Shown piece by piece: positions 45,428 through 54,659 of a stretch of 62,805 bases of DNA. The position numbers were made by a program, and so were the translations under genes. The first letter of the stretch is position 1. Each line of letters begins with the position of its first letter. The notes under the pieces were generated by a model that did no database searches, was not told where the DNA came from, and saw only the letters and a program-made list of their open reading frames with translations. Location of the stretch: the NCBI GenBank assembly GCA_913050215.1, contig CAJXBG010000009.1:1-62805 (forward strand), read 5' to 3'. The stretch comes from an uncultured Gammaproteobacteria bacterium (GTDB lineage Bacteria > Pseudomonadota > Gammaproteobacteria > Pseudomonadales > Azotimanducaceae).

Positions 45428-46198
45428 GTGGACGTATTTTCAATGCAGGGCAAAACTGTGCTTATCACGGGTGCATCATCAGGTTTTGGTCATCACTTCG
45501 CGGGGGTCTTGGCAGCAGCAGGGGCGAATGTTGTGCTCGGTGCAAGAAGAGTAGAAAAAATTGTGGATAGGGTCGCTGAAATCAGAGAAGAAGGTGGTGA
45601 AGCATGTGGCTTTTCTCTGGACGTACTTGACCGTCAGAGTTGTCAATCATTTCTTGACCAGGCACAGGAAAAGTACGGTAGTCTGGATGTTTTGGTAAAC
45701 AATGCGGGTGTGGAATCTGGTGCCAAAACCTACTCAATGATCGATGAAGATGATTGGGATCATGTGCTTGATACCAATCTGAAATCTGTGTGGCGCCTTT
45801 CAAAAATGTATACTGAAAAAGTGATCGAAAGCGGCAAGAAAGCCGGAAACATCGTTAATATCGCATCAATTACTGCATATCGAACGATTAAGGGGCAGTT
45901 TCCCTATGCTGTTTCGAAAGCCGCTTTGGTAAAGGCCACTGAAATAATGGCACTCGAAGGCGCGCGCTATGGCATTCGTGTTAATGCACTTGCGCCTGGC
46001 TACATTCTGACAGATGTGTCAAGGATCTTGCTCGAAAGTGACCAGTCAGACACTTTTCGAGATCGCATTCCGATGCGTCGTTACGGGGAGTTCGAAGATC
46101 TCGATGGACCGCTTCTACTGCTGTGTTCTGAAGCTTCAAGCTATATGACCGGATCAACAACCGTGATCGACGGCGGACATATTTGCGCTGAACTCTGA
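45428..46198 (+). CDS. SDR-family oxidoreductase
   Basis: 256 residues from GTG 45428, six bases after CGGAG; the frame continues upstream to 45362 but adds only a hydrophobic stretch before the fold. TGASSGFGHHFAGVL cofactor motif, NNAGVES, IASITAYR, YAVSKAALV, LAPGYILTDVS and IDGG near the end. Classical SDR, substrate unknown. It precedes feoAB with a 118-base gap containing the Fur-like site. Confidence 0.88.
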   Translation: MDVFSMQGKTVLITGASSGFGHHFAGVLAAAGANVVLGARRVEKIVDRVAEIREEGGEACGFSLDVLDRQSCQSFLDQAQEKYGSLDVLVNNAGVESGAKTYSMIDEDDWDHVLDTNLKSVWRLSKMYTEKVIESGKKAGNIVNIASITAYRTIKGQFPYAVSKAALVKATEIMALEGARYGIRVNALAPGYILTDVSRILLESDQSDTFRDRIPMRRYGEFEDLDGPLLLLCSEASSYMTGSTTVIDGGHICAEL

Positions 46199-46279
46199 AT
46201 GTGGGGTTCAAAGGCGTATTTTGAACCAGTTTGGCAAAAAGAGCGCGCGCAAAAGATTGCATGCATGGCGGTGATGAAT

Positions 46280-46294
46280 GATAATGATTCTCAA
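46280..46294 (+). promoter_or_regulatory. Fur-box-like operator upstream of feoAB
   Basis: TGATAATGATTCTCA matches the 7-1-7 Fur palindrome TGATAATnATTATCA at 14 of 15 positions, 22 bases before the feoA ATG. Predicts iron repression of feoAB. Confidence 0.8.
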
Positions 46295-46316
46295 CTAGAC
46301 AGTTTCCATTTCTAAC

Positions 46317-46544
46317 ATGACTCTCGCCGAATTAAGTGAAAAAACGAGTTGTCGCGTGCTTGATGCTGCGAAGACTAATAGCGAATTGCAGAGCAGACTT
46401 TATGCGCTTGGTTTGTATCCAGGTGTGAGGGTTGATGTGCTGCGCTACGCGCCTGCAGGCGACCCGATGCAAGTGCGTGTTGGTGGAACACTGCTCAGCA
46501 TACGAAAAGCGGAAGCCAACCTCATTTCTGTAGAGATTACCTAG
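46317..46544 (+). CDS. feoA: Ferrous iron transport protein A
   Basis: 75 residues, FeoA SH3-like domain (DAAKTNSELQSRLYALGLYPG, then QVRVGGTLLSIRKAEANLISVEI). Accessory to FeoB in Fe2+ import. Preceded by the Fur-like site 46280-46294; its stop TAG is immediately followed by the feoB GTG. Confidence 0.92.
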   Translation: MTLAELSEKTSCRVLDAAKTNSELQSRLYALGLYPGVRVDVLRYAPAGDPMQVRVGGTLLSIRKAEANLISVEIT

Positions 46545-48680
46545 GTGTCTGACCTCACAATTGCTCTCATCGGTAATCCTAATTGTGGCAAGACCACGTT
46601 GTTCAATGCCCTAACCGGTGCACATCAAAAAGTCGGCAACTGGCCTGGCGTCACCGTTGAAAAAAAGACCGGGCGCCTCTCTCTTGATGGCAAAACGACA
46701 GTGCTGGTTGACCTGCCTGGCATCTATTCCCTCGAGCAGGAATATCTTGGGTTAGATGAACAGGTCGCACGGGAGTTTTTGCAAAGCGATGCGGTCGATG
46801 TGGTGGTCAACATACTCGATGCTACCAACCTCGAACGAAATCTCGTACTGACCCAACAGGTACTAGAGCAAACCAAACGGGTTGTTGTCGTCTTGAACAT
46901 GACGGATGTCGCAAAGCAGCACGGTATCAGCATATCTGCTGAAGCACTCTCCCAGCGACTGGGTGTTGAAGTGATTCCCATTGTTGCTTCCCGTGGCGAT
47001 GGTCTTGAAATTCTCAGAGAGGCGCTTGCTAAATCTCTAACGAATGAACCCCTAGAGCATGGCGCATCCGCGCCACTTTCGGACGCAGACAATCAGGACA
47101 CGAACGATAAATTGTTAAAGCGATATCACCGGGCCAGGACGCTGGTAGATGGTGTGGTCCTTATGACTCCGGTGGAGGATAACTTTACCGAGCGTCTGGA
47201 CAGGTGGGTGTTGAACAAATGGTTGGGAATACCGTTATTTCTCGTCATGATGTACCTGATGTTTACAATCGCTATCAACATGGGCGCTGTATTCATCGAC
47301 TTTTTCGATATTTTGTTTGGCGCTGTTTTTGTTGACAGTGTTCGCTGGTTGCTTGAACAGGCATCTCTTCCTGAATGGCTCATAGTGCTGACCGCCGACG
47401 GACTGGGCGGGGGTATTCAGCTCGTGGCTACATTCATCCCGGTCATCGGCTTTTTGTTTCTGTGTCTTTCCGTGCTTGAAAGTTCGGGATATATGTCGCG
47501 TGCTGCTTTTGTAGTCGATCGTCTTATGAGTCAACTAGGACTGCCCGGCAGCGCATTCGTACCATTGATTGTAGGATTTGGTTGCAACGTACCTTCGGTG
47601 ATGGCGACCCGAACGCTTGGTCGGGAAAGTGACAGGTTACTGACAATAGCGATGGCGCCCTTTATGTCCTGCGGAGCTCGACTTACCGTATATGCTCTGT
47701 TTGCTGCGGCTTTCTTTCCTAACAATGGCCAAAACGTGGTGTTCTTTCTCTACCTCCTTGGCATCTCAATGGCTGTACTCACTGGGTTTATTTTTCGCAG
47801 GGAAATTTTTTCGGAGGAGGTAACGCCCTCGTTTCAGGAAATGCCTTCCTACCATCTGCCAGTACTGAAAAATATTCTCATCACAACCTGGTTCAGGTTG
47901 AAAGCGTTTGTATTTAGAGCAGGAAAGACGATTGTGTTGGTTGTGGTGGGATTGAGTTTTTTGAACTCAATCAGCACCGATGGAAGCTTCGGGAATAGTG
48001 ATACTGAGTCATCTATGCTTTCGGTTGTGGGGAAGAAAATAACGCCCATTTTTTCGCCAATGGGGTTAACCGAAGATAATTGGCCAGCGACGGTAGGCCT
48101 GTTCACTGGTTTGTTTGCCAAAGAGGCCGTTGTCGGGACACTCGACGCGCTATACGCAAGTGATCCAAAGACTCAAGCCGACGATACGCCAGACTTGATC
48201 GGTGCCTTGTCAGAGGCTTTCGGGTCAATTGCCAATAACAGTGCAGATCTGATTAGTGGACTCGGAGATCCGCTTGGGATCTCCATCGGTGACGTCACCG
48301 ATGCCGCGATCGTTGCAGAGAGTCAGGGTGTCAATCAGTCGACATTGACTAATATGTCAACCTTGTTTGTGAGTTCGTTCTCCGCATTTTGTTACTTGGT
48401 TTTTATATTACTCTATGCGCCATGTGTGGCTGTAATAGGTGCCGTAGCCAAGGAAGCAGGCGTGCGCTGGGCCTTGTTGGTTTTCAGCTGGACGACCGGT
48501 CTTGCCTATATGACAGCGACCTGTCTCTATCAATTAGGCACACTTTTAGAACACCCGGTCTTTTCCATTGTCTGGTTATTTGCGTCTGCCCTCATTGCCT
48601 TTGTAATAATCCAAAACCTTAAGCTCATCGGCAAAAAAGCGTTGCCCGATAATTTGATACCCGTTGTTGCGCTACGATAG
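46545..48680 (+). CDS. feoB: Ferrous iron transporter FeoB
   Basis: 711 residues. N-terminal GTPase: G1 GNPNCGKT (10-17), DLPGIYSL, NMTD; then a long membrane domain with gates containing FMSCGARLTVYALFAAAF and TGLFAKEAVVGTLDALY. Imports Fe2+ across the inner membrane. GTG start directly after the feoA stop. No feoC was seen downstream. Function and regulation are strongly supported by the feoA context and the Fur-like site. Confidence 0.95.
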   Translation: MSDLTIALIGNPNCGKTTLFNALTGAHQKVGNWPGVTVEKKTGRLSLDGKTTVLVDLPGIYSLEQEYLGLDEQVAREFLQSDAVDVVVNILDATNLERNLVLTQQVLEQTKRVVVVLNMTDVAKQHGISISAEALSQRLGVEVIPIVASRGDGLEILREALAKSLTNEPLEHGASAPLSDADNQDTNDKLLKRYHRARTLVDGVVLMTPVEDNFTERLDRWVLNKWLGIPLFLVMMYLMFTIAINMGAVFIDFFDILFGAVFVDSVRWLLEQASLPEWLIVLTADGLGGGIQLVATFIPVIGFLFLCLSVLESSGYMSRAAFVVDRLMSQLGLPGSAFVPLIVGFGCNVPSVMATRTLGRESDRLLTIAMAPFMSCGARLTVYALFAAAFFPNNGQNVVFFLYLLGISMAVLTGFIFRREIFSEEVTPSFQEMPSYHLPVLKNILITTWFRLKAFVFRAGKTIVLVVVGLSFLNSISTDGSFGNSDTESSMLSVVGKKITPIFSPMGLTEDNWPATVGLFTGLFAKEAVVGTLDALYASDPKTQADDTPDLIGALSEAFGSIANNSADLISGLGDPLGISIGDVTDAAIVAESQGVNQSTLTNMSTLFVSSFSAFCYLVFILLYAPCVAVIGAVAKEAGVRWALLVFSWTTGLAYMTATCLYQLGTLLEHPVFSIVWLFASALIAFVIIQNLKLIGKKALPDNLIPVVALR

Positions 48681-49104
48681 CCGCTGGCGAGTTACGCGCT
48701 TATGAGTCGCCGTTGATGCCAAGGTTTCGCGAAACTCGAGAAGCTCGCCATCATTAAATTGAACAACCTGAATTCCACTTGCTCGTACTTGGTTCCAAAG
48801 CCTTGATGAACCCCCTTGTTTAGGTAAGTCGTTGTCGAGGTGGCAAACTTAAAATGCCGGTAAGTCACTTCGTCTTTGCCCGGTTAACGCCTCTGCTGCA
48901 GTTTCGTATGATTTTTGACCACCATCGGGTAACATGACCGGCCGGTGAAATTAAGGCTTTCTTCTGTACGTTTTATCAGACGCGAACAGATGCTTGTCTG
49001 TCATATCAAAGGCATCTGTTCAATCGTCAATCGACTATCGCAGCGATTGATTCGGCTATTGTTTTAATTGTTAATCTGAGTGTTAAGAGTACAGAGAGTT
49101 ATGG
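48681..49104. other. Intergenic region with a possible decayed gene end on the minus strand
   Basis: 424 bases without a clear gene. On the minus strand about 48848-48673 is open and reads RLWNQVRASGIQVVQFNDG and ELLEFRETLAS before a stop, resembling the C-terminal end of a periplasmic solute-binding protein, but with no start and a stop just upstream; a decayed remnant is possible. A likely promoter for 49105-50208 lies near 49060-49095. Confidence 0.3.
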
Positions 49105-50208
49105 ATGGATATTAGAACAAGGCTCGCGTTATCGCTTGTGTCTGTTTCCCTGCTGAGCATGGCGTTGCTTGGTGCGTTTGCATACCACACCGCTGAAGGG
49201 CTGCTCCAAGAGATCACAGTGCGTCAGCTTGATGCCTTGGCCGAGGGTAAGAAAAGAGATCTCGAGAAGATTCAGGAAGGTTGGCGAGGCCGTGTCGAAT
49301 TAATAAAGCAGCGCGTTATATCAACCGCTGGAAAAGACGATATATCTCCGAAAAATAATTTGTCCCGTGACCTTGGTCGTATCTTAGCCGGTGTTGATAA
49401 TGTTAGCGCGCTGCGTGTGCTTGATTCTTCAGGCCAGTCAGTCGGTGAAGCTGGCGAGTTTCCTGACAGCGATGTGTCTCCAAAAGCGATAAGCACCGAG
49501 GCAGTGAAATACCTCGGCACTTTTTTCAGTGATCACGCCGGTATTCAGGTCATGTATTCGATCGACATGGTGCTGGATTCAATTGGTCCTGTCATCATGG
49601 AGGTCGTCGTTGATGGCACGTCACTCCAATCGGTGACGAACGATTACACCGGTCTCGGCGAGACAGGTGAATCTATGATTTTCAAATCTGGAGCGCAAGA
49701 TAATATCCTTGTGTTGAACGAAGTAAGGCATGTCATTGATCAAAAACCGTCGACGCACATGTCTTATGCGAAGGCGCCGTTTTTTATGACTGAAACCCTC
49801 GCCCGGAGACCGGGTGTGTTCATTGAAGGTGCCGAGGACTATCGGAATGTCGAAGTCTGGGTCGCTTCTAGGTTTGTGGAGGACCTTGCCTGGGGCATTA
49901 TTGTAAAAGTCGACGCGATAGAGGAGAGACAGCGCTCGCTGCAGCTTCGAAGTGCGATGATGGATATCGGTATTGCACTGTCTGCCTTCGCGATTATCGG
50001 TGGTACTTTATTGGGTTTGTATCTCGCGCGTCCTATTCACAATTTAGCGGAGTTGGTCCAACGTATCCGCCTTGGTGAAAGCGATCTGCGCGCGGAAGTG
50101 GATGGCGATGACGAAATTGCCTATCTGTCTGAGTCATTGAACGAATTACTGGAGCATGTCCAGAAAAATGCACCATTGAATTCTCGTTCATCGGAGTCGC
50201 CCGAGTAG
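49105..50208 (+). CDS. Membrane dCache/HAMP sensor protein without an output domain
   Basis: 367 residues. N-terminal membrane helix, large periplasmic region (about 40-280) of double-Cache type containing VRQLDALAEGKKRDLEKIQE and GETGESMIFKSG, a second helix (about 292-315), and a HAMP-like segment (ARPIHNLAELVQRIRLGE) ending at SPE. No kinase, GGDEF or methyl-accepting signalling domain follows, so it ends where an output would begin. The next gene, an ion exchanger, starts two bases later and may be its partner. Confidence 0.75.
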   Translation: MDIRTRLALSLVSVSLLSMALLGAFAYHTAEGLLQEITVRQLDALAEGKKRDLEKIQEGWRGRVELIKQRVISTAGKDDISPKNNLSRDLGRILAGVDNVSALRVLDSSGQSVGEAGEFPDSDVSPKAISTEAVKYLGTFFSDHAGIQVMYSIDMVLDSIGPVIMEVVVDGTSLQSVTNDYTGLGETGESMIFKSGAQDNILVLNEVRHVIDQKPSTHMSYAKAPFFMTETLARRPGVFIEGAEDYRNVEVWVASRFVEDLAWGIIVKVDAIEERQRSLQLRSAMMDIGIALSAFAIIGGTLLGLYLARPIHNLAELVQRIRLGESDLRAEVDGDDEIAYLSESLNELLEHVQKNAPLNSRSSESPE

Positions 50209-50209
50209 C

Positions 50210-51160
50210 ATGATGACCGAGACGCTGGATTTTCTGAAGCTGTTTGGCGGATTCGTCTACCTGTTAATGGGAGGTGACTTGCTGGTCAGAGGTGCACTTG
50301 GACTTGCAAGAGAGAGCAAAATACCACCCATGATTGTAGGGCTGACGGTGGTTGCGATGGGGACTTCTGCGCCTGAATTGATGGTTTCGACGATGTCTGC
50401 GTTGTCCGGATTTCCCGGTATTGCCGTGGGTAATGTCGTCGGGAGCAATGTTGCCAATGTGCTGCTTGTGCTGGGAGTTCCCGTTCTGATTCATCCCATT
50501 GTGTGTGATCAGGAAGGTCTCGGCAAGCAGGCCAGTCTAATGGTTGCGGTATCGGTGCTGTTCCTGCTGATGTGTGCTTTTGGCAGCATCACTTTTTTTG
50601 GTGGCGTACTGTTAGTTTTTTTGCTCGTCGTTTTTCTTATATTGGCGACTCGGGGAACGGCGTTATTGCCGATGGATGATGCTGAAGAAGAACTTGAGCG
50701 CGTATTGGGTTTACCCAGTTATAAAAGTTCGATTAGTCTTTTCATCGTGCTGGGTGCTGTCATGCTCCCCTTGGGTGCAGACCTTGTTGTAGACGGCGCT
50801 GCGGGTCTAGCAGCAGGGTGGGGTGTCTCAGAAGCTGTAATTGGGCTCAGCCTAATTGCGCTGGGAACGTCTTTGCCGGAGCTTAGCACTACCGTGATTG
50901 CTGCACTTCATAAGAGTTCTGACGTAGCAATAGGCAATGTCATTGGCAGCAATATGTTTAATATTCTCGCCATTTTGGGCATTACCGCACTCTTAACGGA
51001 AATTCCTGTCGATCCGATGTTTTTGCGTTTTGACTTGTGGGTAATGTTTGCCTGCACCGTGATGTTGTGGTTATTTGTCTTGACTAAGACAACAATTCGG
51101 AAGCCGGCCGGTGTGCTTTTTCTCGCGGGATATTTGGGTTACATGTATACGCTGTACTAG
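50210..51160 (+). CDS. Calcium/sodium antiporter, CaCA family (YrbG-like)
   Basis: 316 residues with ten membrane segments in two inverted halves. The two alpha-repeats hold GTSAPELMVS and GTSLPELSTTV, each followed by a GNVVGSN/GNVIGSN motif. Exchanges Ca2+ for Na+ or H+ in the inner membrane. Starts one base after the sensor gene stop, so it is probably co-transcribed. The terminator 51263-51287 follows. Confidence 0.9.
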   Translation: MMTETLDFLKLFGGFVYLLMGGDLLVRGALGLARESKIPPMIVGLTVVAMGTSAPELMVSTMSALSGFPGIAVGNVVGSNVANVLLVLGVPVLIHPIVCDQEGLGKQASLMVAVSVLFLLMCAFGSITFFGGVLLVFLLVVFLILATRGTALLPMDDAEEELERVLGLPSYKSSISLFIVLGAVMLPLGADLVVDGAAGLAAGWGVSEAVIGLSLIALGTSLPELSTTVIAALHKSSDVAIGNVIGSNMFNILAILGITALLTEIPVDPMFLRFDLWVMFACTVMLWLFVLTKTTIRKPAGVLFLAGYLGYMYTLY

Positions 51161-51262
51161 CATCGCGCTAAAAACGTTGATCTGAGGTTTGGCTGAGACT
51201 GGTGTGTTTAGCCAATAATTATACGAAGCATCTAAAAAAGCGACCCAAATTATCTGGTTTTA

Positions 51263-51287
51263 AAGCCCTGTAATACAGGGCTTTTTT
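51263..51287 (+). terminator. Rho-independent terminator
   Basis: AAGCCCTG - TAATA - CAGGGCTT (8-bp stem) followed by six Ts. It lies 103 bases after the exchanger stop and 41 bases before the btuB end, so it can stop plus-strand transcription; with TTTTAAAGCC upstream it may also act on btuB. Confidence 0.9.
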
Positions 51288-51327
51288 CGGACTAACGTGG
51301 TTGGGTCACTTTCATTATCTCGGTTTG

Positions 51328-53289
51328 TTAAAGCTGGAACCTAATGCCTAGATGCCCAGCTAGCCCTGGGGCACGGTAACCGAAAACCTCTTCATATTGC
51401 TCGTCAAGAAGGTTCTCCAGCCGAGTAGTCAGCTGGAGCGTATCGTTGAGATTGTAGCGATATGAAAGCGTTACCAGTGTGTAACCGCCAAGTGTTACAA
51501 CTTCCTGAGGGGTAGGAAAGGGTGGGAAATAGTCATCGAACTGTTTGCCGTTGTAGCTAACATTGAGGTTCAGGTTCGATTTGCCGAGATTATAGTTGGC
51601 GTTGACTGAGCCTGTATTTCCCGGGCGCCGAACCTCATCTCGTTGGGTGCCGGAGGTCATTTCCTCAGTTGCCTCTAGCCAAGTGTAGTTCGCCTGCAGA
51701 TCCAGACGCTCGGACGCTCGCCAGGCTAGTGAAACCTCTAATCCTTTACGATGCGACTTACCCTGTCGATTATCTGCTGTAAACAAGAACGTCGTTGAGT
51801 CAAACACGAATCCATTGATCTCGTCTTCGAGGGTGGCATCAAACCACGATGCCGAAAGCTGAATGTTGTCTATAAGTTGTGAACGAAGCCCCAGTTCCCA
51901 ACTTAGCGATTGCTCGGGCTTGAGGTTTGGGTTTCCTTGAAAGTTAGTAAAAAAGCCAAAGCGTTCACTGAACGTAGGATTCGTGTTTGCTTCACCAATT
52001 GAACCAAATAGCGTCGCCACATCACTGGCGTGCCAGGCTGTAGTAATTCGCCAACTGACTGCATCGTCAAAGTCGCTGTTGTTATCCAGCCTTGAGCTAG
52101 CGGATAAATCGATCTTATCACCGTTGTATCTGTACTCAGAAGCCACGCTAAACGTGTCAACGCTTTCGTCGCGGTTAGGGTCGCCGAAGGACACTGCGCC
52201 TCTCTGCACGAAGTCTTCCTCCTCAAATTCCGCAATAAAAGAGAAAGTGTGTTCCGAAAAAAATAAATCGGTCTGAGCGCGAAGGCCGGTTCTTACGCCC
52301 CTTGTAACATCGTTTACCGGGCTTGATGTTTGGTTTTCATTGTCCGTTTCCGCCCGCGATGCAATGAGTTTTTGTGAAACTTTTCCTTCAAGGAGCGTTA
52401 ACCCCAAACTAGCTCCGAGGTATCTCTGCTCACTGTCCGTTTTTGATTCGGCATCTACAGGCAAACCTGTAGTGACAAAATCAGTGTCGTCAAAATCTGC
52501 TTCTGAATTGGTCTGTCGGTAATTTATGCTCGCTAAAATTGAATCGGTGAAAAAAGTCGAACCAGAAAGATTGAAGGTTGTGTTTTTATAACCATCGGAT
52601 TCACTACCTTGCCGTGAAATATTTGTGCCGTCTGTTTCTGTGCCGTGAAGCCCAAATTTAATTTGGCTGCTGCCGCTTGTGTTTTCGAGGTTAAACCCCC
52701 AGCGGTTGGTGCCGAAGGATCCGAATTCTAACTGCCCGTTGATATTACGATTATCTCGCTGGCCTGGGACCGGACGTTCGCCCGTTGTAATAATGTTGAC
52801 TACGCCCGCCATTGCGTTGGCACCCCAAAGAGCGCTTTGCGGTCCTCGGATGATTTCGATCTGTTCGACGCCCTGAGTAGTAAGGTGTGCAAAATTAAAT
52901 TGACCGCCCTGTGAGAGGTCGTTTGCATTCACACCATCAACAAGAACCATCACGTGATTAGCTTCAGAACCACGTACCCTTAGCTGAGTAAGGGCGCCTC
53001 TGGAGCCCTGTTGGTTAACAGCGAAACCGGGAACGTTCCGCAAAAGATCAGAAAGACTTGTCGCGTTCCGCCTGTCGATCTCCTGTTTTGTAATTAGTGT
53101 AATAGCACTGGCTGTATCCCGAATAGACACGGGGGTGTGTGACGCCGTGACGGTGACAGATTCGAGGTTGTTCCCAGTACTGTTTGTATTTGGGATAGTG
53201 GATGTTTCTGCCCCGTAGCTAGGAGCGATAATGCCTTGCAGTGAGATGCAAAGCATCGTTGGTATAGTGAATTTTAGTTGTGTTTTCAT
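51328..53289 (-). CDS. btuB: TonB-dependent vitamin B12 receptor BtuB
   Basis: 653 residues from ATG 53289 (GGAG just upstream). Signal peptide to about residue 26 (SYGA|ET). TonB-box ESVTVTAS, plug domain (DTASAITLITKQEIDRRN, RVRGSEANHVMVLVDGVNAN, RGPQSALWGANAMAG), then a beta-barrel ending in FQL. It imports B12 across the outer membrane, energised by TonB. The cobalamin riboswitch 53424-53600 in its leader supports the substrate. Confidence 0.93.
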   Translation of the reverse strand: MKTQLKFTIPTMLCISLQGIIAPSYGAETSTIPNTNSTGNNLESVTVTASHTPVSIRDTASAITLITKQEIDRRNATSLSDLLRNVPGFAVNQQGSRGALTQLRVRGSEANHVMVLVDGVNANDLSQGGQFNFAHLTTQGVEQIEIIRGPQSALWGANAMAGVVNIITTGERPVPGQRDNRNINGQLEFGSFGTNRWGFNLENTSGSSQIKFGLHGTETDGTNISRQGSESDGYKNTTFNLSGSTFFTDSILASINYRQTNSEADFDDTDFVTTGLPVDAESKTDSEQRYLGASLGLTLLEGKVSQKLIASRAETDNENQTSSPVNDVTRGVRTGLRAQTDLFFSEHTFSFIAEFEEEDFVQRGAVSFGDPNRDESVDTFSVASEYRYNGDKIDLSASSRLDNNSDFDDAVSWRITTAWHASDVATLFGSIGEANTNPTFSERFGFFTNFQGNPNLKPEQSLSWELGLRSQLIDNIQLSASWFDATLEDEINGFVFDSTTFLFTADNRQGKSHRKGLEVSLAWRASERLDLQANYTWLEATEEMTSGTQRDEVRRPGNTGSVNANYNLGKSNLNLNVSYNGKQFDDYFPPFPTPQEVVTLGGYTLVTLSYRYNLNDTLQLTTRLENLLDEQYEEVFGYRAPGLAGHLGIRFQL

Positions 53290-53423
53290 TGTTCTCCGCA
53301 CTCCACCCGAGTGTTAGCGTTAGTGTATGACTTGCGATGGGTGTTGGAGAAGTAAAGGACCTGAAAAGCGCACAGACGCCGTCATGTCAACAACCGCCCG
53401 CCGCGATATGTAAATCAATAAGT

Positions 53424-53600
53424 AGCGAGGCCGGTCTCCGGGCTCACGAGCGAAAAAATCTTCTATGCACTAGCCTTCCCGTACCCTGAGGTACAGTGGC
53501 AACAAAAGTACACTTAACTCGATTACCGTTGCGGGGGCAGCTTCAGATTTGGTAAGAAACGGTTCGTATCAACGAATCGTTTACCACACTGAATTCCCGT
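53424..53600 (-). ncRNA. Cobalamin (B12) riboswitch
   Basis: Minus-strand leader of btuB. Reading in that direction it has GGGAATTCAGTGTGG near 53598, the conserved GCTGCCCCCGCAACGG (complement of 53528-53543) and the B12 box GAGCCCGGAGACCGGCC near 53430-53446. These are hallmarks of cobalamin riboswitches. About 135 bases separate it from the btuB start, where the switch would shut off expression when B12 is plentiful. Confidence 0.92.
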
Positions 53601-53783
53601 TTAATCCTCATTTGATCGAAACACTTGATGTAAAACATTAGATGTAAAACATTAGATTTCGAAAAAGCGCTCGAGGACACCTTCTACTAGGACAGTATGA
53701 TAGGTGGGCAATTGCGGCGGGTCAACGTAGAATTGAGATTTACGATGGTCAATTAGGAAAACGGGTGAGTGCCCGGTAAGTTT

Positions 53784-54659
53784 ATGCTGAAACTGGTTTT
53801 GATGTGGACGCTGTGTCTTTTGCTTTTCCCGCTGCTCGTCCTGCAGGGAATTTGGGTACGAAGAACGACGGTGAGTTTGCCTGAAGCAGCGCACCCTAAT
53901 CACGGTACATATGATGGTAAGGAACCAGCCATTCATATTCTGGGACTGGGAGATTCAGTTATTGCAGGCGTTGGTGTTAATGACCTCGAGGAATCTTTGA
54001 CTGCGCAAATTGCACGCTCAACATCGCGAAAAGTTGATCGAAGGGTAAACTGGCGAGCAGATGGCTGTAATGGCGACAAGGCTCGCGATCTGTTGGCAAG
54101 ATATCAGGCGGTTGATAATAACGATCCAAATCATCTCCGGTTTTCTGAGACGGGTGAGCTTTTAGAGCCCGCGGTACCTTTTGCCGTTGATCGTGCATGG
54201 CAAGAAGACAATGGAACAACACTGCCTGACTATGTGGTGGTATCAATCGGTGTGAATGATGTGTCCGGCCTCACGTCGTTGACCCGCTGGAATTTTGAGA
54301 TTACACAAGTAATAGCGTCACTGAGAGAACACTTCGGCGTTCCGATTCTCTTTCTAGGTATACCGCCGATGGCGCGTTTTCCGGCGCTCATTCATCCTTT
54401 GAAGTTTGCCCTCGGCGTCAGAGCAGCGATGCTGGATAAAACGATCCAGCGAGCGGCAGAATTGTTGCCTGATGTTCACTGGATTGATTCACTCAATTTA
54501 TTCCAGCTTGGGCATATGGCGGCGGATGGGTATCATCCCTCGACCATCGGCTGCGAAGTACTCGGAGAGGTTATTGCTGAGGTCGTGGTAAAGCTTGAAA
54601 AAACGTCAGCTGAGAGAACGGGGTTCGTGCAAATAACGGATGGAAAAGATCAACAATGA
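53784..54659 (+). CDS. SGNH/GDSL-family hydrolase
   Basis: 291 residues from ATG 53784 (GTG 53769 also in frame). N-terminal signal/anchor (MLKLVLMWTLCLLLFPLLVLQ). SGNH blocks: GLGDSVIAGVGV with catalytic Ser, SIGVNDVSG (Asn), and DGYHPS with Asp-His. Likely a membrane-anchored esterase/lipase facing the periplasm. It overlaps the next gene by ATGA, first of a four-gene operon. Confidence 0.88.
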   Translation: MLKLVLMWTLCLLLFPLLVLQGIWVRRTTVSLPEAAHPNHGTYDGKEPAIHILGLGDSVIAGVGVNDLEESLTAQIARSTSRKVDRRVNWRADGCNGDKARDLLARYQAVDNNDPNHLRFSETGELLEPAVPFAVDRAWQEDNGTTLPDYVVVSIGVNDVSGLTSLTRWNFEITQVIASLREHFGVPILFLGIPPMARFPALIHPLKFALGVRAAMLDKTIQRAAELLPDVHWIDSLNLFQLGHMAADGYHPSTIGCEVLGEVIAEVVVKLEKTSAERTGFVQITDGKDQQ

